DNA of 64,000 bases, taken from Flectonema sp. DT1601 (lineage: Eukaryota > Euglenozoa > Diplonemea > Diplonemida > Diplonemidae). Where the stretch lies: contig OZ025821.1 in assembly GCA_964019425.1 (NCBI GenBank), positions 139,001 through 203,000 on the forward strand. The letters are read 5' to 3'. The notes beneath the pieces are model-generated. The model had not been told where the DNA came from. It did not search any database and worked only from the letters and a program-made list of their open reading frames with translations. Below are positions 42,903-56,035 of the stretch, one piece after another (position 1 is the first letter of the stretch; every line of letters begins with the position of its first letter). The translations under genes and the position numbers were made by a program.

Positions 42903-43095
42903 GAATTCGATAGAGTGGGAAGTAACGGACTGGGAGCTTTTGGCTCCTGCCCTATTCCCGATGTAAACTTTCTTTTTATTTTTTTTTTTTTAACAGGCCC
43001 AGAGGGCGACAATGACTGTTGCTGACCAAGGAATAATATTCAAATGAATTTTCGTTTCAAAGAAACGAACAGAATTAAGAGAGAGGCAGAGAAAA

Positions 43096-43128
<33 letters not shown>

Positions 43129-43329
43129 AAAAAAAAAAAAATATGAAGAGGAAATAATCAAACATGAAAAAAATAAAAAAAAAAATAAAATATAAATGAA
43201 AAACGTTGTATGAAAAAGGAAAAAAAAGAAGAAAAAAAAAAAAGACCAGAAAAGGAAAGAGAAAATGAAAAGGTATAATATTATTGTGGGGATATGAGGA
43301 TAGCAGGGAGATGCTCTTTTTTTTTTTTT
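42903..43329 (+). repeat. T repeat head (variant GAATTCGATAGAG)
   Basis: This is almost identical to 32594-33000, including the two fixed-end variants. It runs through GGGAGATGCTC straight into satellite array 4, as in the other complete T copies. Confidence 0.88.
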
Positions 43330-45331
43330 TTTTATTTATTATTTAAAAAAAAAGGAAACAATCAGTTTAGCGTCTCGATCGGGACGGAAAATAGAAATTA
43401 ATCGACATAGTCGATCGATAGAAAAAAAAACAATGATAACATTGTTTATTCTTTTTTTTTTTTTTTATTTTTTTTTAAATCCTTTTAATTATTTTAAAGA
43501 AAAAACAATCAGTTTAGCGTCTTGACCAGGACGGAAAATAGAAAGTGATCGACATAGTCGATCGATAAAAAAACAATGATAACATTGTTTATTCTTTTTT
43601 TTTTTTTTTTAAATTCTTATTATTTATTTTTTAAAGAAAAAAAAACGGAAAATAAAAATTAGTCGACAAAGTCGAACGATAAAAAAAAAACAATGATAAC
43701 ATTGTTTATTCTTTTTTTTTTTGTTTTTTTTTTATATTCTTTTTTATTAATTTTGAAAAAAAAAACAATCAGTTTAGCGTCTTGACCAGGGCGGAAAATA
43801 GAAAGTAATCGACATAGTCGATCGATAAAAAAAACAATGATAACATTGTTTAATCTTTTTTTTTTTTTTTAAATTCTTTTTATTTATTTTTTAAAGAAAA
43901 AAAAACGGAAAATAGAAATTAGTCGACAAAGTCGAACGGTAAAAAAACAATGATAACATTGTTTATTCTTTTTTTTTATTTTTTTTACTGTAAAGGGAAA
44001 TATTCTTGTGGGGAAAAACCCGCGAGTTTTTATTTTTTTTTCTAAATCCGCGAGAATATTTCCCCACGGGAATATTTCCTTGCAAGCATACTTTTTTTCC
44101 AGCCATTTTTTTGGTTCTTTTTTGTGAAGAAAATATGTGTGCTACGAAGGAAAGTTTCAGCAAAAATTATTTTTATTGTGCAGTATGGTAGTTTTTTATT
44201 GTGTTTGTTTGGTAAATAATGCTTTGTTCCACCAGACACTTGATGGAAGTGCAAAGATTTCTTAGATTCTTGATCAACTGACTGACTTTCACAAAAATCC
44301 TCTGTGGCAGGGAAATATTCTTGTGGGGAAAAACCCGCGAGTTTAAAAAAAAATCTCCAAATCCGCGAGAATATTTCCCCGCGAGAATATTTCCCCGCAA
44401 GAATATTTCCCCACGAGAATATTTCCCTTTACAGTATATTTTTTTTAATTAATTTTGAAAAAAAAAACAATCAGTTTAGCGTCTTGACCAGGACGGAAAA
44501 TAGAAAGTAATCGACATAGTCGATCGATAAGAAAACAATGATAACATTGTTTATTCTTTTTTTTTATTTTAAATTCTTTTTATTTATTTTTTAAAGAAAA
44601 AAAAAAAAAAACGGAAAATAGAAATTAGTCGACAAAGTCGAACGATAAAAAAAAACAATGATAACGTTGTTTATTCTTTTTTTTGTATTTTTTTTTATAT
44701 TCTTTTTTATTAATTTTGAAAAAAAAAAAAAAACAATCAGTTTAGCGTCTTGACCAGGACGGAAAATAGAAAGTAATCGACATAGTCGATCGATAAAAAA
44801 AACAATGATAACATTGTTTATTCTTTTTTTTTTTTTTTTTTAAATTCTTTTTATTTATTTTTTTAAAAAGAAAAAAAAACGGAAAATAGAAATTAGTCAA
44901 CAAAGTCGAACGATAAAAAAAAAAAAACAATGATAACATTGTTTATTCTTTTTTTTTAATTTTTTTTAAATTCTTTTTTATTAATTTTGAAAAAAAAACA
45001 ATCAGTTTAGCGTCTTGACCAGGACGGAAAATAGAAAGTGATCGACATAGTCGATCGATAAAAAAACAATGATAACATTGTTTATTCTTTTTTTTTATTT
45101 TAAATTCTTTTTATTTATTTTTTAAAGAAAAAAAAAGGAAAATAGAAATTAGTCGACAGAGTCGAACGATGAAAAAAAACAATGATAACATTGTTTATTC
45201 TTTTTTTTATTTTTTTTTTTTATTCTTTTTTATTAATTTTGAAAAAAAAAAACAATCAGTTTAGCGTCTTGACCAGGACGGAAAATAGAAAGTAATCGAC
45301 ATAGTCGATCGATAAGAAAACAATGATAAGA
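43330..45331 (-). repeat. palindromic AT-rich satellite array 4
   Basis: Units alternate long and short in the same orientation as array 3. The array is interrupted by the MITE at 43988-44434 and then by the N cluster, after which the same satellite continues at 50999. Confidence 0.9.
43988..44434. mobile_element. 447-bp MITE with TA target site
   Basis: The ends CTGTAAAGGGAAATATTC and its complement are flanked by TA on both sides (43986-43987, 44435-44436), which suits Tc1/mariner-type elements. The right end holds tandem GAGAATATTTCCCC units, and CCGCGAG words recur near both ends. No transposase is present. Confidence 0.75.
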
Positions 45332-48300
45332 GTTGAATTTCCAGGTGAGATTTGGACTGTTAGCTTTTGGCTAAGGCCCTCCCTGAAGAGCAAGAACAAA
45401 AAAACTACTCACACCTGAAGAAAACATACACAAAGAACACACTGTAAGCTGTGTGTGTATTTTGTGTTTGTCACAACAGGAGAGAAAAGAAAGAATGTCA
45501 AGGTTGGTCACCTTGCCTATCAACGCACAACATTGGTGGTCTCTACTAGACCCTGAGTGATCCCACTGGATCTCTCATCGTTCATAGTACCTATGTGAAG
45601 TTATAAAATCAAAGGTAAACTATGAACTACAAATGACTTAGCCTGTTATTATAATGCCACAGGCAGGCCCTGCATTCAGCAACTATCCAGCAGTGCTTGG
45701 AAGTCCTGATCTTCTTCTAAAAAAAAGAAAGAAAAACAAAACTGTAGCTGGGATCACTCAGGATCAACAGACTACCAATGCTACCTGTTGTACTTGCTCA
45801 CTATGGGGGGTGATGCCAAACACCCAGAAGTACTAAACTGCTTTCCTTCTTGCTGCCCAGGGGTTTCTGACCAGAACTAATAGAAAATAAAAACAGATGG
45901 GAAACAATAAAAAGTAAAATGAATATAACTGAAGTTAAACAAGAATGTTGGTCCTAGACAAGACCTTAAACTGACTAACCGGTCTTAATTTTAACTAAGT
46001 GTTAACCTAGTTTCCTAGTTTCTAATATGAAATCTTTTTTCTTTTTGAACAAAATGTAATTATTAATGTAAAAAAATGAAGAAACAGACCAGAACAGATA
46101 GAGAATAAAAAGAAAAGATAATTGCAAGAGTTATTGTAGTAAAAGATTACAAATAAAAAAAAATGCAAGTATCAACACATGATCAAGATACACCAGCAGC
46201 TAACAAACAACATAAAATTGAAGATCAGTTGCCAGAGTATTTCAACCATGGTAGAATACTCGCCCCTCTGGCAGGGATTATCCCAGACTTGTCCTTTAAT
46301 TTAGTTGGACACCATGGCTTACAACCCTTCCAGAGGGAAGCACCATTATGACTTCTATTTTTTTCCTTTAAGAAAATCATAAGGTGGGAACAAAGAAAAA
46401 TGCTAAGAGGAACCCCTTATTAACACCTAAGACATCTAAACTTCAGCACAGCTTATGCCCAATGCACTAACAGGTCATTCCCTCACACTCAGATCAAAAA
46501 ATCAAAGTTCAGAGTGCATCTTAGCATGAATGAGAGAAATTTCTCATCGCTTTTTTTGAACAAAAGGGATAGAAGAGCGGATAGAAAACGAACATAACAA
46601 TAAAATTCTAAGTGAGAAACACTTAGCAGAAACACTTAGCAGCTTTTAAGGAGCTGAAAAGCAAAAAAAAAATCTAAGTGAGAAACACTTAGTAGTAACA
46701 ATTTGTAGCTAATTAAGCTGAAAATAAAAAAAATAAAAAATTTCTAAGTGAGAGATACTTAGCAACTTTTAGAACAAATATTTCAGTAAATAACCTGTAA
46801 TGATTAAACCATTACAGGTTTGATGCCAAAACTGACAAGGACTGAGTTGAATTTCCAGGTGAGATTTGGACTGTTAGCTTTTGGCTAAGGCCCTCCCTGA
46901 AGAGCAAGAACAAAAAAACTACTCACACCTGAAGAAAACATACACAAAGAACACACTGTAAGCTGTGTGTGTATTTTGTGTTTGTCACAACAGGAGAGAA
47001 AAGAAAGAATGTCAAGGTTGGTCACCTTGCCTATCAACGCACAACATTGGTGGTCTCTACTAGACCCTGAGTGATCCCACTGGATCTCTCATCGTTCATA
47101 GTACCTATGTGAAGTTATAAAATCAAAGGTAAACTATGAACTACAAATGACTTAGCCTGTTATTATAATGCCACAGGCAGGCCCTGCATTCAGCAACTAT
47201 CCAGCAGTGCTTGGAAGTCCTGATCTTCTTCTAAAAAAAAGAAAGAAAAACAAAACTGTAGCTGGGATCACTCAGGATCAACAGACTACCAATGCTACCT
47301 GTTGTACTTGCTCACTATGGGGGGTGATGCCAAACACCCAGAAGTACTAAACTGCTTTCCTTCTTGCTGCCCAGGGGTTTCTGACCAGAACTAATAGAAA
47401 ATAAAAACAGATGGGAAACAATAAAAAGTAAAATGAATATAACTGAAGTTAAACAAGAATGTTGGTCCTAGACAAGACCTTAAACTGACTAACCGGTCTT
47501 AATTTTAACTAAGTGTTAACCTAGTTTCCTAGTTTCTAATATGAAATCTTTTTTCTTTTTGAACAAAATGTAATTATTTGCTTTTCAGCTCCTTAAAAGC
47601 TGCTAAGTGTTTCTGCTAAGTGTTTCTCACTTAGAATTTTATTTTTATGTTCGTTTTCTATCCCTTCTCCTATCCCTTTTGTTCAAAATAAGCGGGAGGA
47701 AATTCTCTCATTCACGCTAAGATGCACTCTGAACTTTGATTTTTTGATCTGAGTGTGAGGGAATGACCTGTTAGTGCATTGGGCATAGGCTGGGCTGCAG
47801 TTTAGATGTCTTAGGTGTTAATAGGGGGTTCCTCTTAGCATTTTTCTTTGTTCCCACCTTATGATTTTCTTGAAGAAAAAAAATAGAAGTCATAATGGTG
47901 CTTCCCTCTGGAAGGGTTGTAAGCCATGGTGTCCAACTAAATTAAAGGACAAGTCTGGGATAATCCCTGCCAGAGGGGCGAGTATTCTACCATGGTTGAA
48001 ATACTCTGGCAACTGATCTTCAATTTTATGTTGTTTGTTAGCTGCTGGTGTATCTTGATTATGTGTTGATACTTGCATTTTTTTTATTTGTAATCTTCTA
48101 TTACAATCCTCTTTCTGTTCTGGTCTGTAACCTCATTTGTCTTGTTTAACTTCAGTTATATCCATTTTACTTTTTATTGTTTCCCATCTACTTTTTATTT
48201 TCTATTAGTTCTGGTCAGAAACTCCTGGGCAGCAAGAAGGAAAGTAGTTAAGTACTTCTGGGTGTTTGGCATCACCCCCCATAGTGAGCAAGTACAACAG

Positions 48301-50998
48301 GTAGCATTGGTAGTCTGTTGATCCTGAGTGATCCCAGCTACAGTTTTGTTTTTCTTTCTTTTTTTTAGAAGAAGATCAGGACATCCAAGCACTGCTGGAT
48401 AGTTGCTGAATGCAGGGCCTGCCTGTGGCATTATAATAACAGGCTAAGTCATTTGTAGTTCATAGTTTACCTTTGATTTTATAACTTCACACAGGGTACT
48501 ATGAACGATGAGAGATCCAGTGGGATCACTCAGGGTCTAGTAGAGACCACCAATGTTGTGCGTTGATAGGCAAGGTGACCAACCTTGACATTCTTTCTTT
48601 TCTCTCCTGTTGTGACAAACACAAAATACACACACAGCTTACAGTGTGTTCTTTGTGTATGTTTTCTTCAGGTGTGAGTAGTTTTTTTGTTCTTGCTCTT
48701 CAGGGAGGGCCTTAGCCAAAAGCTAACAGTCCAAATCTCACCTGGAAATTCAACTCAAAGCTAACAGTCCAAATCTCACCTGGAAATTCAACTCAGTCCT
48801 TGTCAGTTTTGGCATCAAACTTGTAATGGTTTAATCATTACAGGTTATTTACTGAAATATTTGTTCTAAAAGTTGCTAAGTATTTCTCACTTAGAAATTT
48901 TTTATTTTTTTATTTTCAGCTTAATTAGCTACAAATTGTTTCTACTAAGTGTTTCTCACTTAGATTTTTTTTTTGCTTTTCAGCTCCTTAAAAGCTGCTA
49001 AGTGTTTCTGCTAAGTGTTTCTCACTTAGAATTTTATTTTTATGTTCGTTTTCTATCCCTTCTCCTATCCCTTTTGTTCAAAATAAGCGGGAGGAAATTC
49101 TCTCATTCACGCTAAGATGCACTCTGAACTTTGATTTTTTGATCTGAGTGTGAGGGAATGACCTGTTAGTGCATTGGGCATAGGCTGGGCTGCAGTTTAG
49201 ATGTCTTAGGTGTTAATAGGGGGTTCCTCTTAGCATTTTTCTTTGTTCCCACCTTATGATTTTCTTGAAGAAAAAAAATAGAAGTCATAATGGTGCTTCC
49301 CTCTGGAAGGGTTGTAAGCCATGGTGTCCAACTAAATTAAAGGACAAGTCTGGGATAATCCCTGCCAGAGGGGCGAGTATTCTACCATGGTTGAAATACT
49401 CTGGCAACTGATCTTCAATTTTATGTTGTTTGTTAGCTGCTGGTGTATCTTGATTATGTGTTGATACTTGCATTTTTTTTATTTGTAATCTTCTATTACA
49501 ATCCTCTTTCTGTTCTGGTCTGTTACCTCATTTGTCTTGTTTAACTTCAGTTATATCCATTTTACTTTTTATTGTTTCCCATCTACTTTTTATTTTCTAT
49601 TAGTTCTGGTCAGAAACTCCTGGGCAGCAAGAAGGAAAGTAGTTAAGTACTTCTGGGTGTTTGGCATCACCCCCCATAGTGAGCAAGTACAACAGGTAGC
49701 ATTGGTAGTCTGTTGATCCTGAGTGATCCCAGCTACAGTTTTGTTTTTCTTTCTTTTTTTTAGAAGAAGATCAGGACATCCAAGCACTGCTGGATAGTTG
49801 CTGAATGCAGGGCCTGCCTGTGGCATTATAATAACAGGCTAAGTCATTTGTAGTTCATAGTTTACCTTTGATTTTATAACTTCACACAGGGTACTATGAA
49901 CGATGAGAGATCCAGTGGGATCACTCAGGGTCTAGTAGAGACCACCAATGTTGTGCGTTGATAGGCAAGGTGACCAACCTTGACATTCTTTCTTTTCTCT
50001 CCTGTTGTGACAAACACAAAATACACACACAGCTTACAGTGTGTTCTTTGTGTATGTTTTCTTCAGGTGTGAGTAGTTTTTTTGTTCTTGCTCTTCAGGG
50101 AGGGCCTTAGCCAAAAGCTAACAGTCCAAATCTCACCTGGAAATTCAACTCAAAAATAATGTAAAAAAATGAAGAAACAGACCAGAACAGATAGAGAATA
50201 AAAAGAAAAGATAATTGCAAGAGTTATTGTAGTAAAAGATTACAAATAAAAAAAAATGCAAGTATCAACACATGATCAAGATACACCAGCAGCTAACAAA
50301 CAACATAAAATTGAAGATCAGTTGCCAGAGTATTTCAACCATGGTAGAATACTCGCCCCTCTGGCAGGGATTATCCCAGACTTGTCCTTTAATTTAGTTG
50401 GACACCATGGCTTACAACCCTTCCAGAGGGAAGCACCATTATGACTTCTATTTTTTTCCTTTAAGAAAATCATAAGGTGGGAACAAAGAAAAATGCTAAG
50501 AGGAACCCCTTATTAACACCTAAGACATCTAAACTTCAGCACAGCTTATGCCCAATGCACTAACAGGTCATTCCCTCACACTCAGATCAAAAAATCAAAG
50601 TTCAGAGTGCATCTTAGCATGAATGAGAGAAATTTCTCATCGCTTTTTTTGAACAAAAGGGATAGAAGAGCGGATAGAAAACGAACATAACAATAAAATT
50701 CTAAGTGAGAAACACTTAGCAGAAACACTTAGCAGCTTTTAAGGAGCTGAAAAGCAAAAAAAAAATCTAAGTGAGAAACACTTAGTAGTAACAATTTGTA
50801 GCTAATTAAGCTGAAAATAAAAAAAATAAAAAATTTCTAAGTGAGAGATACTTAGCAACTTTTAGAACAAATATTTCAGTAAATAACCTGTAATGATTAA
50901 ACCATTACAGGTTTGATGCCAAAACTGACAAGGACTGAGTTGAATTTCCAGGTGAGATTTGGACTGTTAGCTTTTGGCTAAGGCCCTCCCTGAAGAGC
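45332..50998. repeat. cluster of six N repeats (+ + - - + +)
   Basis: 45332-46845 is one complete 1514-bp unit (plus) and the next starts at 46846 head-to-tail. Near 47577 the cluster switches to minus copies (47577-48756, then 48794-50152 with a 38-bp extra end between). It then returns to a 5'-partial plus copy (50153-50938) and a 60-bp plus copy. N has several hairpins (CTAAGTGAGAAACACTTAG; CCTGTAATG...CATTACAGG). Frames of 60-62 codons beginning MPQAGPAF and MQVSTH recur in several copies, but no family was recognised and I do not call them genes. The cluster sits inside the satellite, splitting one array. Confidence 0.9.
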
Positions 50999-53795
50999 TT
51001 TTTTTATCGATCGACATAGTCGATCGATAAAAAAACAATGATAACATTGTTTATTCTTTTTTTTTTATTTTAAATTCTTTTTATTTATTTTTTAAAGAAA
51101 AAAACTGAAAATAGAAATTAGTCGACAAAGTCGAACGATAAAAAAAACAATGATAACATTGTTTATTCTTTTTTTATTTTTTTTTTTTATATTCTTTTTT
51201 ATTAATTTTGAAAAAAAAAAACAATCAGTTTAGCATCTTGACCAGGACGGAAAATAGAAAGTAATCGACATAGTCGATCGATAAAAAAAACAATGATAAC
51301 ATTGTTTATTCTTTTTTTTTATTTTAAAATCTTTTTATTTATTTTTTAAAGAAAAAAACTGAAAATAGAAATTAGTCGACAAAGTCGAACGATAAAAAAA
51401 ACAATGATAACATTGTTTATTCTTTTTTTTTATTTTAAATTCTTTTTATTTATTTTTTAAAGAAAAGAAACGGAAAATAGAAATTAGTCCGATAAAAAAA
51501 AAAACAATGATAACATTGTTTATTCTTTTTTTTATTTTTTTTTTTATATTTTTTTTTATTAATTTTGAAAAAAAAAAACAATCAGTTTAGCGTCTTGACC
51601 AGGACGGAAAATAGAAATTAGTCGACAAAGTCGAACGATAAAAAAAAACAATGATAACATTGTTTATTCTTTTTTTTTAAATTCTTTTTATTTATTTTTT
51701 AAAGGAAAAAAAACGGAAAATAGAAATTAGTCGACAAAGTCGAACGATAAAAAAACAATGATAACATTGTTTATTCTTTTTTTTTTTTTTTTTATTTCTT
51801 TTTATTTATAAAAAAAAACAATCAGTTTAGCGTCTTGACCAGGACGGAAAATAGAAAGTGATCGACATAGTCGATCGATAAAAAAACAATGATAACATTG
51901 TTTATTCTTTTTTTTTATTTTAAATTCTTTTTATTTATTTTTTAAAGAAAAAAAAAAACGGAAAATAGAAATTAGTCGACAAAGTCGAACGATGAAAAAA
52001 AACAATGATAACATTGTTTATTCTTTTTTTTATTTTTTTTTTTTTTATTCTTTTTTATTAATTTTGAAAAAAAAAAACAATCAGTTTAGCGTCTTGACCA
52101 GGACGGAAAATAGAAAGTAATCGACATAGTCGATCGATAAGAAAACAATGATAACATTGTTTATTCTTTTTTTTTATTTTAAATTCTTTTTATTTATTTT
52201 TTAAAGAAAAAAAACTGAAAATAGAAATTAGTCGACAAAGTCGAACGATAAAAAAACAATGATAACATTGTTTATTCTTTTTTTTTTTTTTTTATTTCAT
52301 TTTATTTATAAAAAAAAACAATCAGTTTAGCGTCTTGACCAGGACGGAAAATAGAAAGTGATCGACATAGTCGATCGATAAAAAAACAATGATAACATTG
52401 TTTATTCTTTTTTTTTATTTTAAATTCTTTTTATTTATTTTTTAAAGAAAAAAAACGGAAAATAGAAATTAGTCGACAAAGTCGAACGATGAAAAAAAAC
52501 AATGATAACATTGTTTATTCTTTTTTTTATTTTTTTTTTTTTTATTCTTTTTTATTAATTTTGAAAAAAAAAAAAACAATCAGTTTAGCGTCTTGACCAG
52601 GACGGAAAATAGAAAGTAATCGACATAGTCGATCGATAAGAAAACAATGATAACATTGTTTATTCTTTTTTTTTATTTTAAATTCTTTTTATTTATTTTT
52701 TAAAGAAAAAAACTGAAAATAGAAATTAGTCGACAAAGTCGAACGATAAAAAAAGCAATGATAACATTGTTTATTCTTTTTTTTTATTTTAAATTCTTTT
52801 TATTTATTTTTTAAAGAAAAAAACTGAAAATAGAAATTAGTCGACAAAGTCGAACGATGAAAAAAAACAATGATAACATTGTTTATTCTTTTTTTTATTT
52901 TTTTTTTTTTTATTCTTTTTTATTAATTTTGAAAAAAAAAAACAATCAGTTTAGCGTCTTGACCAGGACGGAAAATAGAAAGTAATCGACATAGTCGATC
53001 GATAAGAAAACAATGATAACATTGTTTATTCTTTTTTTTTATTTTAAATTCTTTTTATTTATTTTTTAAAGAAAAAAAACTGAAAATAGAAATTAGTCGA
53101 CAAAGTCGAACGATAAAAAAACAATGATAACATTGTTTATTCTTTTTTTTTTTTTTTTATTTCATTTTATTTATAAAAAAAAACAATCAGTTTAGCGTCT
53201 TGACCAGGACGGAAAATAGAAAGTGATCGACATAGTCGATCGATAAAAAAACAATGATAACATTGTTTATTCTTTTTTTTTATTTTAAATTCTTTTTATT
53301 TATTTTTTAAAGAAAAAAAACGGAAAATAGAAATTAGTCGACAAAGTCGAACGATGAAAAAAAACAATGATAACATTGTTTATTCTTTTTTTTATTTTTT
53401 TTTTTTTTATTCTTTTTTATTAATTTTGAAAAAAAAAAAAACAATCAGTTTAGCGTCTTGACCAGGACGGAAAATAGAAAGTAATCGACATAGTCGATCG
53501 ATAAGAAAACAATGATAACATTGTTTATTCTTTTTTTTTATTTTAAATTCTTTTTATTTATTTTTTAAAGAAAAAAACTGAAAATAGAAATTAGTCGACA
53601 AAGTCGAACGATAAAAAAAGCAATGATAACATTGTTTATTCTTTTTTTTTATTTTAAATTCTTTTTATTTATTTTTTAAAGAAAAAAACTGAAAATAGAA
53701 ATTAGTCGACAAAGTCGAACGATAAAAAAAGCAATGATAACATTGTTTATTCTTTTTTTTTTTTTTATTTTAAATTCTTTTTATTTATTTTTTAA
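50999..53795 (-). repeat. palindromic AT-rich satellite array 5, higher-order
   Basis: This is the continuation of array 4 beyond the N cluster. Blocks at about 52300-52760 and 53165-53630 are nearly identical at a distance of about 865 bp, showing a higher-order repeat over the basic long/short unit pair. Confidence 0.88.
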
Positions 53796-53962
53796 CAGGA
53801 GTTAAGATCACTTACATGAGTTAACACAACACAGATACGAGAGTCGCAAACTGAGGTAACACTACCAATTCAACAAAAAATAATCAGGATCGGACACAAG
53901 GAGGAGAGTTCATTCTACCTCTCATTGTCCTTGCTGGTATCTTAAGTGTCTTGGTATCTGAA

Positions 53963-54425
53963 TAAGAAATTTGGGAGAGGAATAGGGGCAGTGAACTTTT
54001 GATTCAGGCCCTTCCCAACGAACAGGACGAAGACTTCTAAAACCTGAGATGAACCAATTGAGTTGAAACAAACAAATAACAGAGACGCAACACATACCGG
54101 AACATCATCGCAAGCAATGCTTCGGACCTCCGTCGACCTTCGTTCTTCCGGCGGCAAAGGGAAACAAGAAAGAACGGGCAATGAGACAAACCTGTTAGTT
54201 GGTGTTGTGTTGTTGTTAAAAACAAAAACATAAACGCCAGGAAGTTCGACAACGAAGACATCGACATCGATCGCTGCTCTGCAGATGTCCGGCGGGTGTT
54301 TGTCTACACTGTGTTTATTGTTTGTTTTTTTCCCAAGGTTCAACCCTGGGAGGAGAAGTAAAAAATTCCGTCAGTGTTGGCCTTCCTGTTCGAAGGTGCG
54401 CACCAATGACGATAAATAGAGTTGT
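53963..54425 (+). repeat. P repeat inserted in LINE 3' region
   Basis: The fixed end (AATAAGAAATTTGGGAGAGG) is at 53963, and the distal end at GATAAATAGAG is near 54421. On both sides lie similar GATACC words (AGATACCGACAC and AGATACCAAGACAC on the minus strand), either an imperfect 12-bp duplication or part of a short tandem repeat in the LINE. Confidence 0.8.
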
Positions 54426-56035
54426 GTGTCGGTATCTCGGAAGTGCTGGTATCTCGTATGTGCGTTGGTATCTCTTGCTTTTATTATCAACTCTTCCAAG
54501 AAGATAACAATGCGTTTTAGAACGCTGTCGTGACGCCACGTGAACCTCCCTTGTGTTAAAGAGACAGGACAGCCTGTTAGACATGCCTGAGGGTAGGATT
54601 CACTTTGCCACACAAAACACAATTTTGGTCCACATTGGTGATGTTCCACCTCTTTAAATTATCTTGTGAGGGGAGGGTGTTTGTAACCGCTTTCAGTTGA
54701 AATGAGATATAGGCAGGATTTCCCTCCCTAAGTACCTTATTCCAGGTGAAGTCGTTTATCATACATTTAGACCACTCCTTCCACTGACCTTGGACTTGTA
54801 ATTTATTCAAAGAGTTCAGTAGTTCATCTGTGGCTTCCACTTCAAAACGCTTAAGGAGATCGGGGCGAGTAGTACGTAGATCGCGCAATCGGTGACCAAG
54901 ACCAGCTGATTGCTTCGCAAGAGAACGGTAAGAAAAAAACTTAATAAGGCGCTCCCACTCAGCAGAAGCTGAAAACTTTTTCGACCAGTTGGACGATTTC
55001 TCCATAATAACATTGTAGACACCGTGCATGTCAGAGTCCTGTGAGGACCTGAGGATGTCTAGTTTAATTGATTGCGCTTGTTTATATAGCGTCTCAACTC
55101 TTTTGTGTCTGAGACCAACAGTGTTCTTTGAACCGGTAAAAAGGATGACTGTGTTCGCAGAGCGGACAAATCCCCACCATTTCTTCAAAAAAGGTTTAAT
55201 AATTTTGTCCATTTTTTTGGCAAAAGGGAGAGATAAGTCATGGATCATTAAACTCCATGTTAACCTTGACAATAACAAGTGTTGGACAGACCAAGCCTTC
55301 TGAGACCCATATAGTGGCATGGCGTCGACTTTTTTTAAAAAATTCCTGGTAAAAGTGGTCAGGCGCTCTCGCAATTTCTGTTCTTTGGCGTTCGGCTCAA
55401 ACCAACGCCCGAGGTATTTGAACTCTCCAGCTTCCTGGAGATTCGTAATCGGAACATTGTTAATCTTCAGGTCCGGGTTTGCTGGTTTCCCTTGTACAAA
55501 GCTGTGAGCAATGCATTTCTGGGGTTTCGCTTTCATACCACGAGACCAGGAAAGAAACTGTTCGAGCGACTTGATTAGCAATTTTGCCCCCGCCTTTGAT
55601 GACGTGGTAAGTTGTAAATCATCAGCAAAAGCTGCAACTAATAGTTGGAGGGATTTATTGTTAAACTCGTAGGCTTCCTGTTGATGAACTGCTAAGGAAA
55701 AGAGCAGTAGTCCAAATTAAAAAGGGTTGGGGAGGAAACGCAGCCTTGAAAGACACCAACTTCAAAAGGGATAGTGGGCGTCAGGCCTTCTCCAACTCTG
55801 ATTTGGACGCGCATGGAGGAATAATACCTTTTATAGAAACCGATTATTCTTTCGTGAATTCCGAAATATTTTAAAGCAAAGAAAATTAATTGATGTTTGA
55901 CTGAGCCGAAAGCATCTGCCAAATCCACCCAGACAATTGTTAGGTTTTTCCGGAGAGCTTTCACTTCTTTAAAAATCTCTGAGGTGATCGTAGCATGTTC
56001 GATACACCCAGTAATTGTCCTTCCATGCTTTGCAC
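54426..56035 (-). pseudogene. R2/NeSL-type LINE, RT palm-to-finger region
   Basis: Read on the minus strand: GAKHGRTITGCIEHATITSE, then VDLADAFGSVKHQLI (RT motif with catalytic Asp), GVFQGCVSSPTLFN, then AAFADDLQLTT (the FADD box, catalytic Asp pair), thumb-like SRLTWSLMIHDLSLP, WGF, and a CxxC...H...C finger followed by QGRFTWRHDSVL. Frame changes occur near 55700 (between SPTLFN and FADD) and near 54590 (inside the finger), so the copy is inactive. The QGRFTWRHDSVL motif is typical of LINEs that end in a restriction-like endonuclease, and such a domain is found separately at 42.4-42.9 kb. The N-terminal RT part lies at 63734-64000, displaced by the YR element and its short relative. Confidence 0.88.

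Noticed and set aside
45332-46845. N, T and Q as GT-AG introns (N begins ...CCAG|GTGAG; Q has CATTCAG|GTAA)
   Set aside because: Copies are truncated at arbitrary points at one end, occur in non-coding DNA and in both orientations, and their full boundaries do not have matching acceptor sites. The splice-like words are probably chance.
17660-53790. Many Lys-, Phe- and Ile-rich short frames in the satellite and poly-A/T tracts
   Set aside because: They are translations of homopolymer runs and satellite units; lengths change with each unit and no start context is kept.
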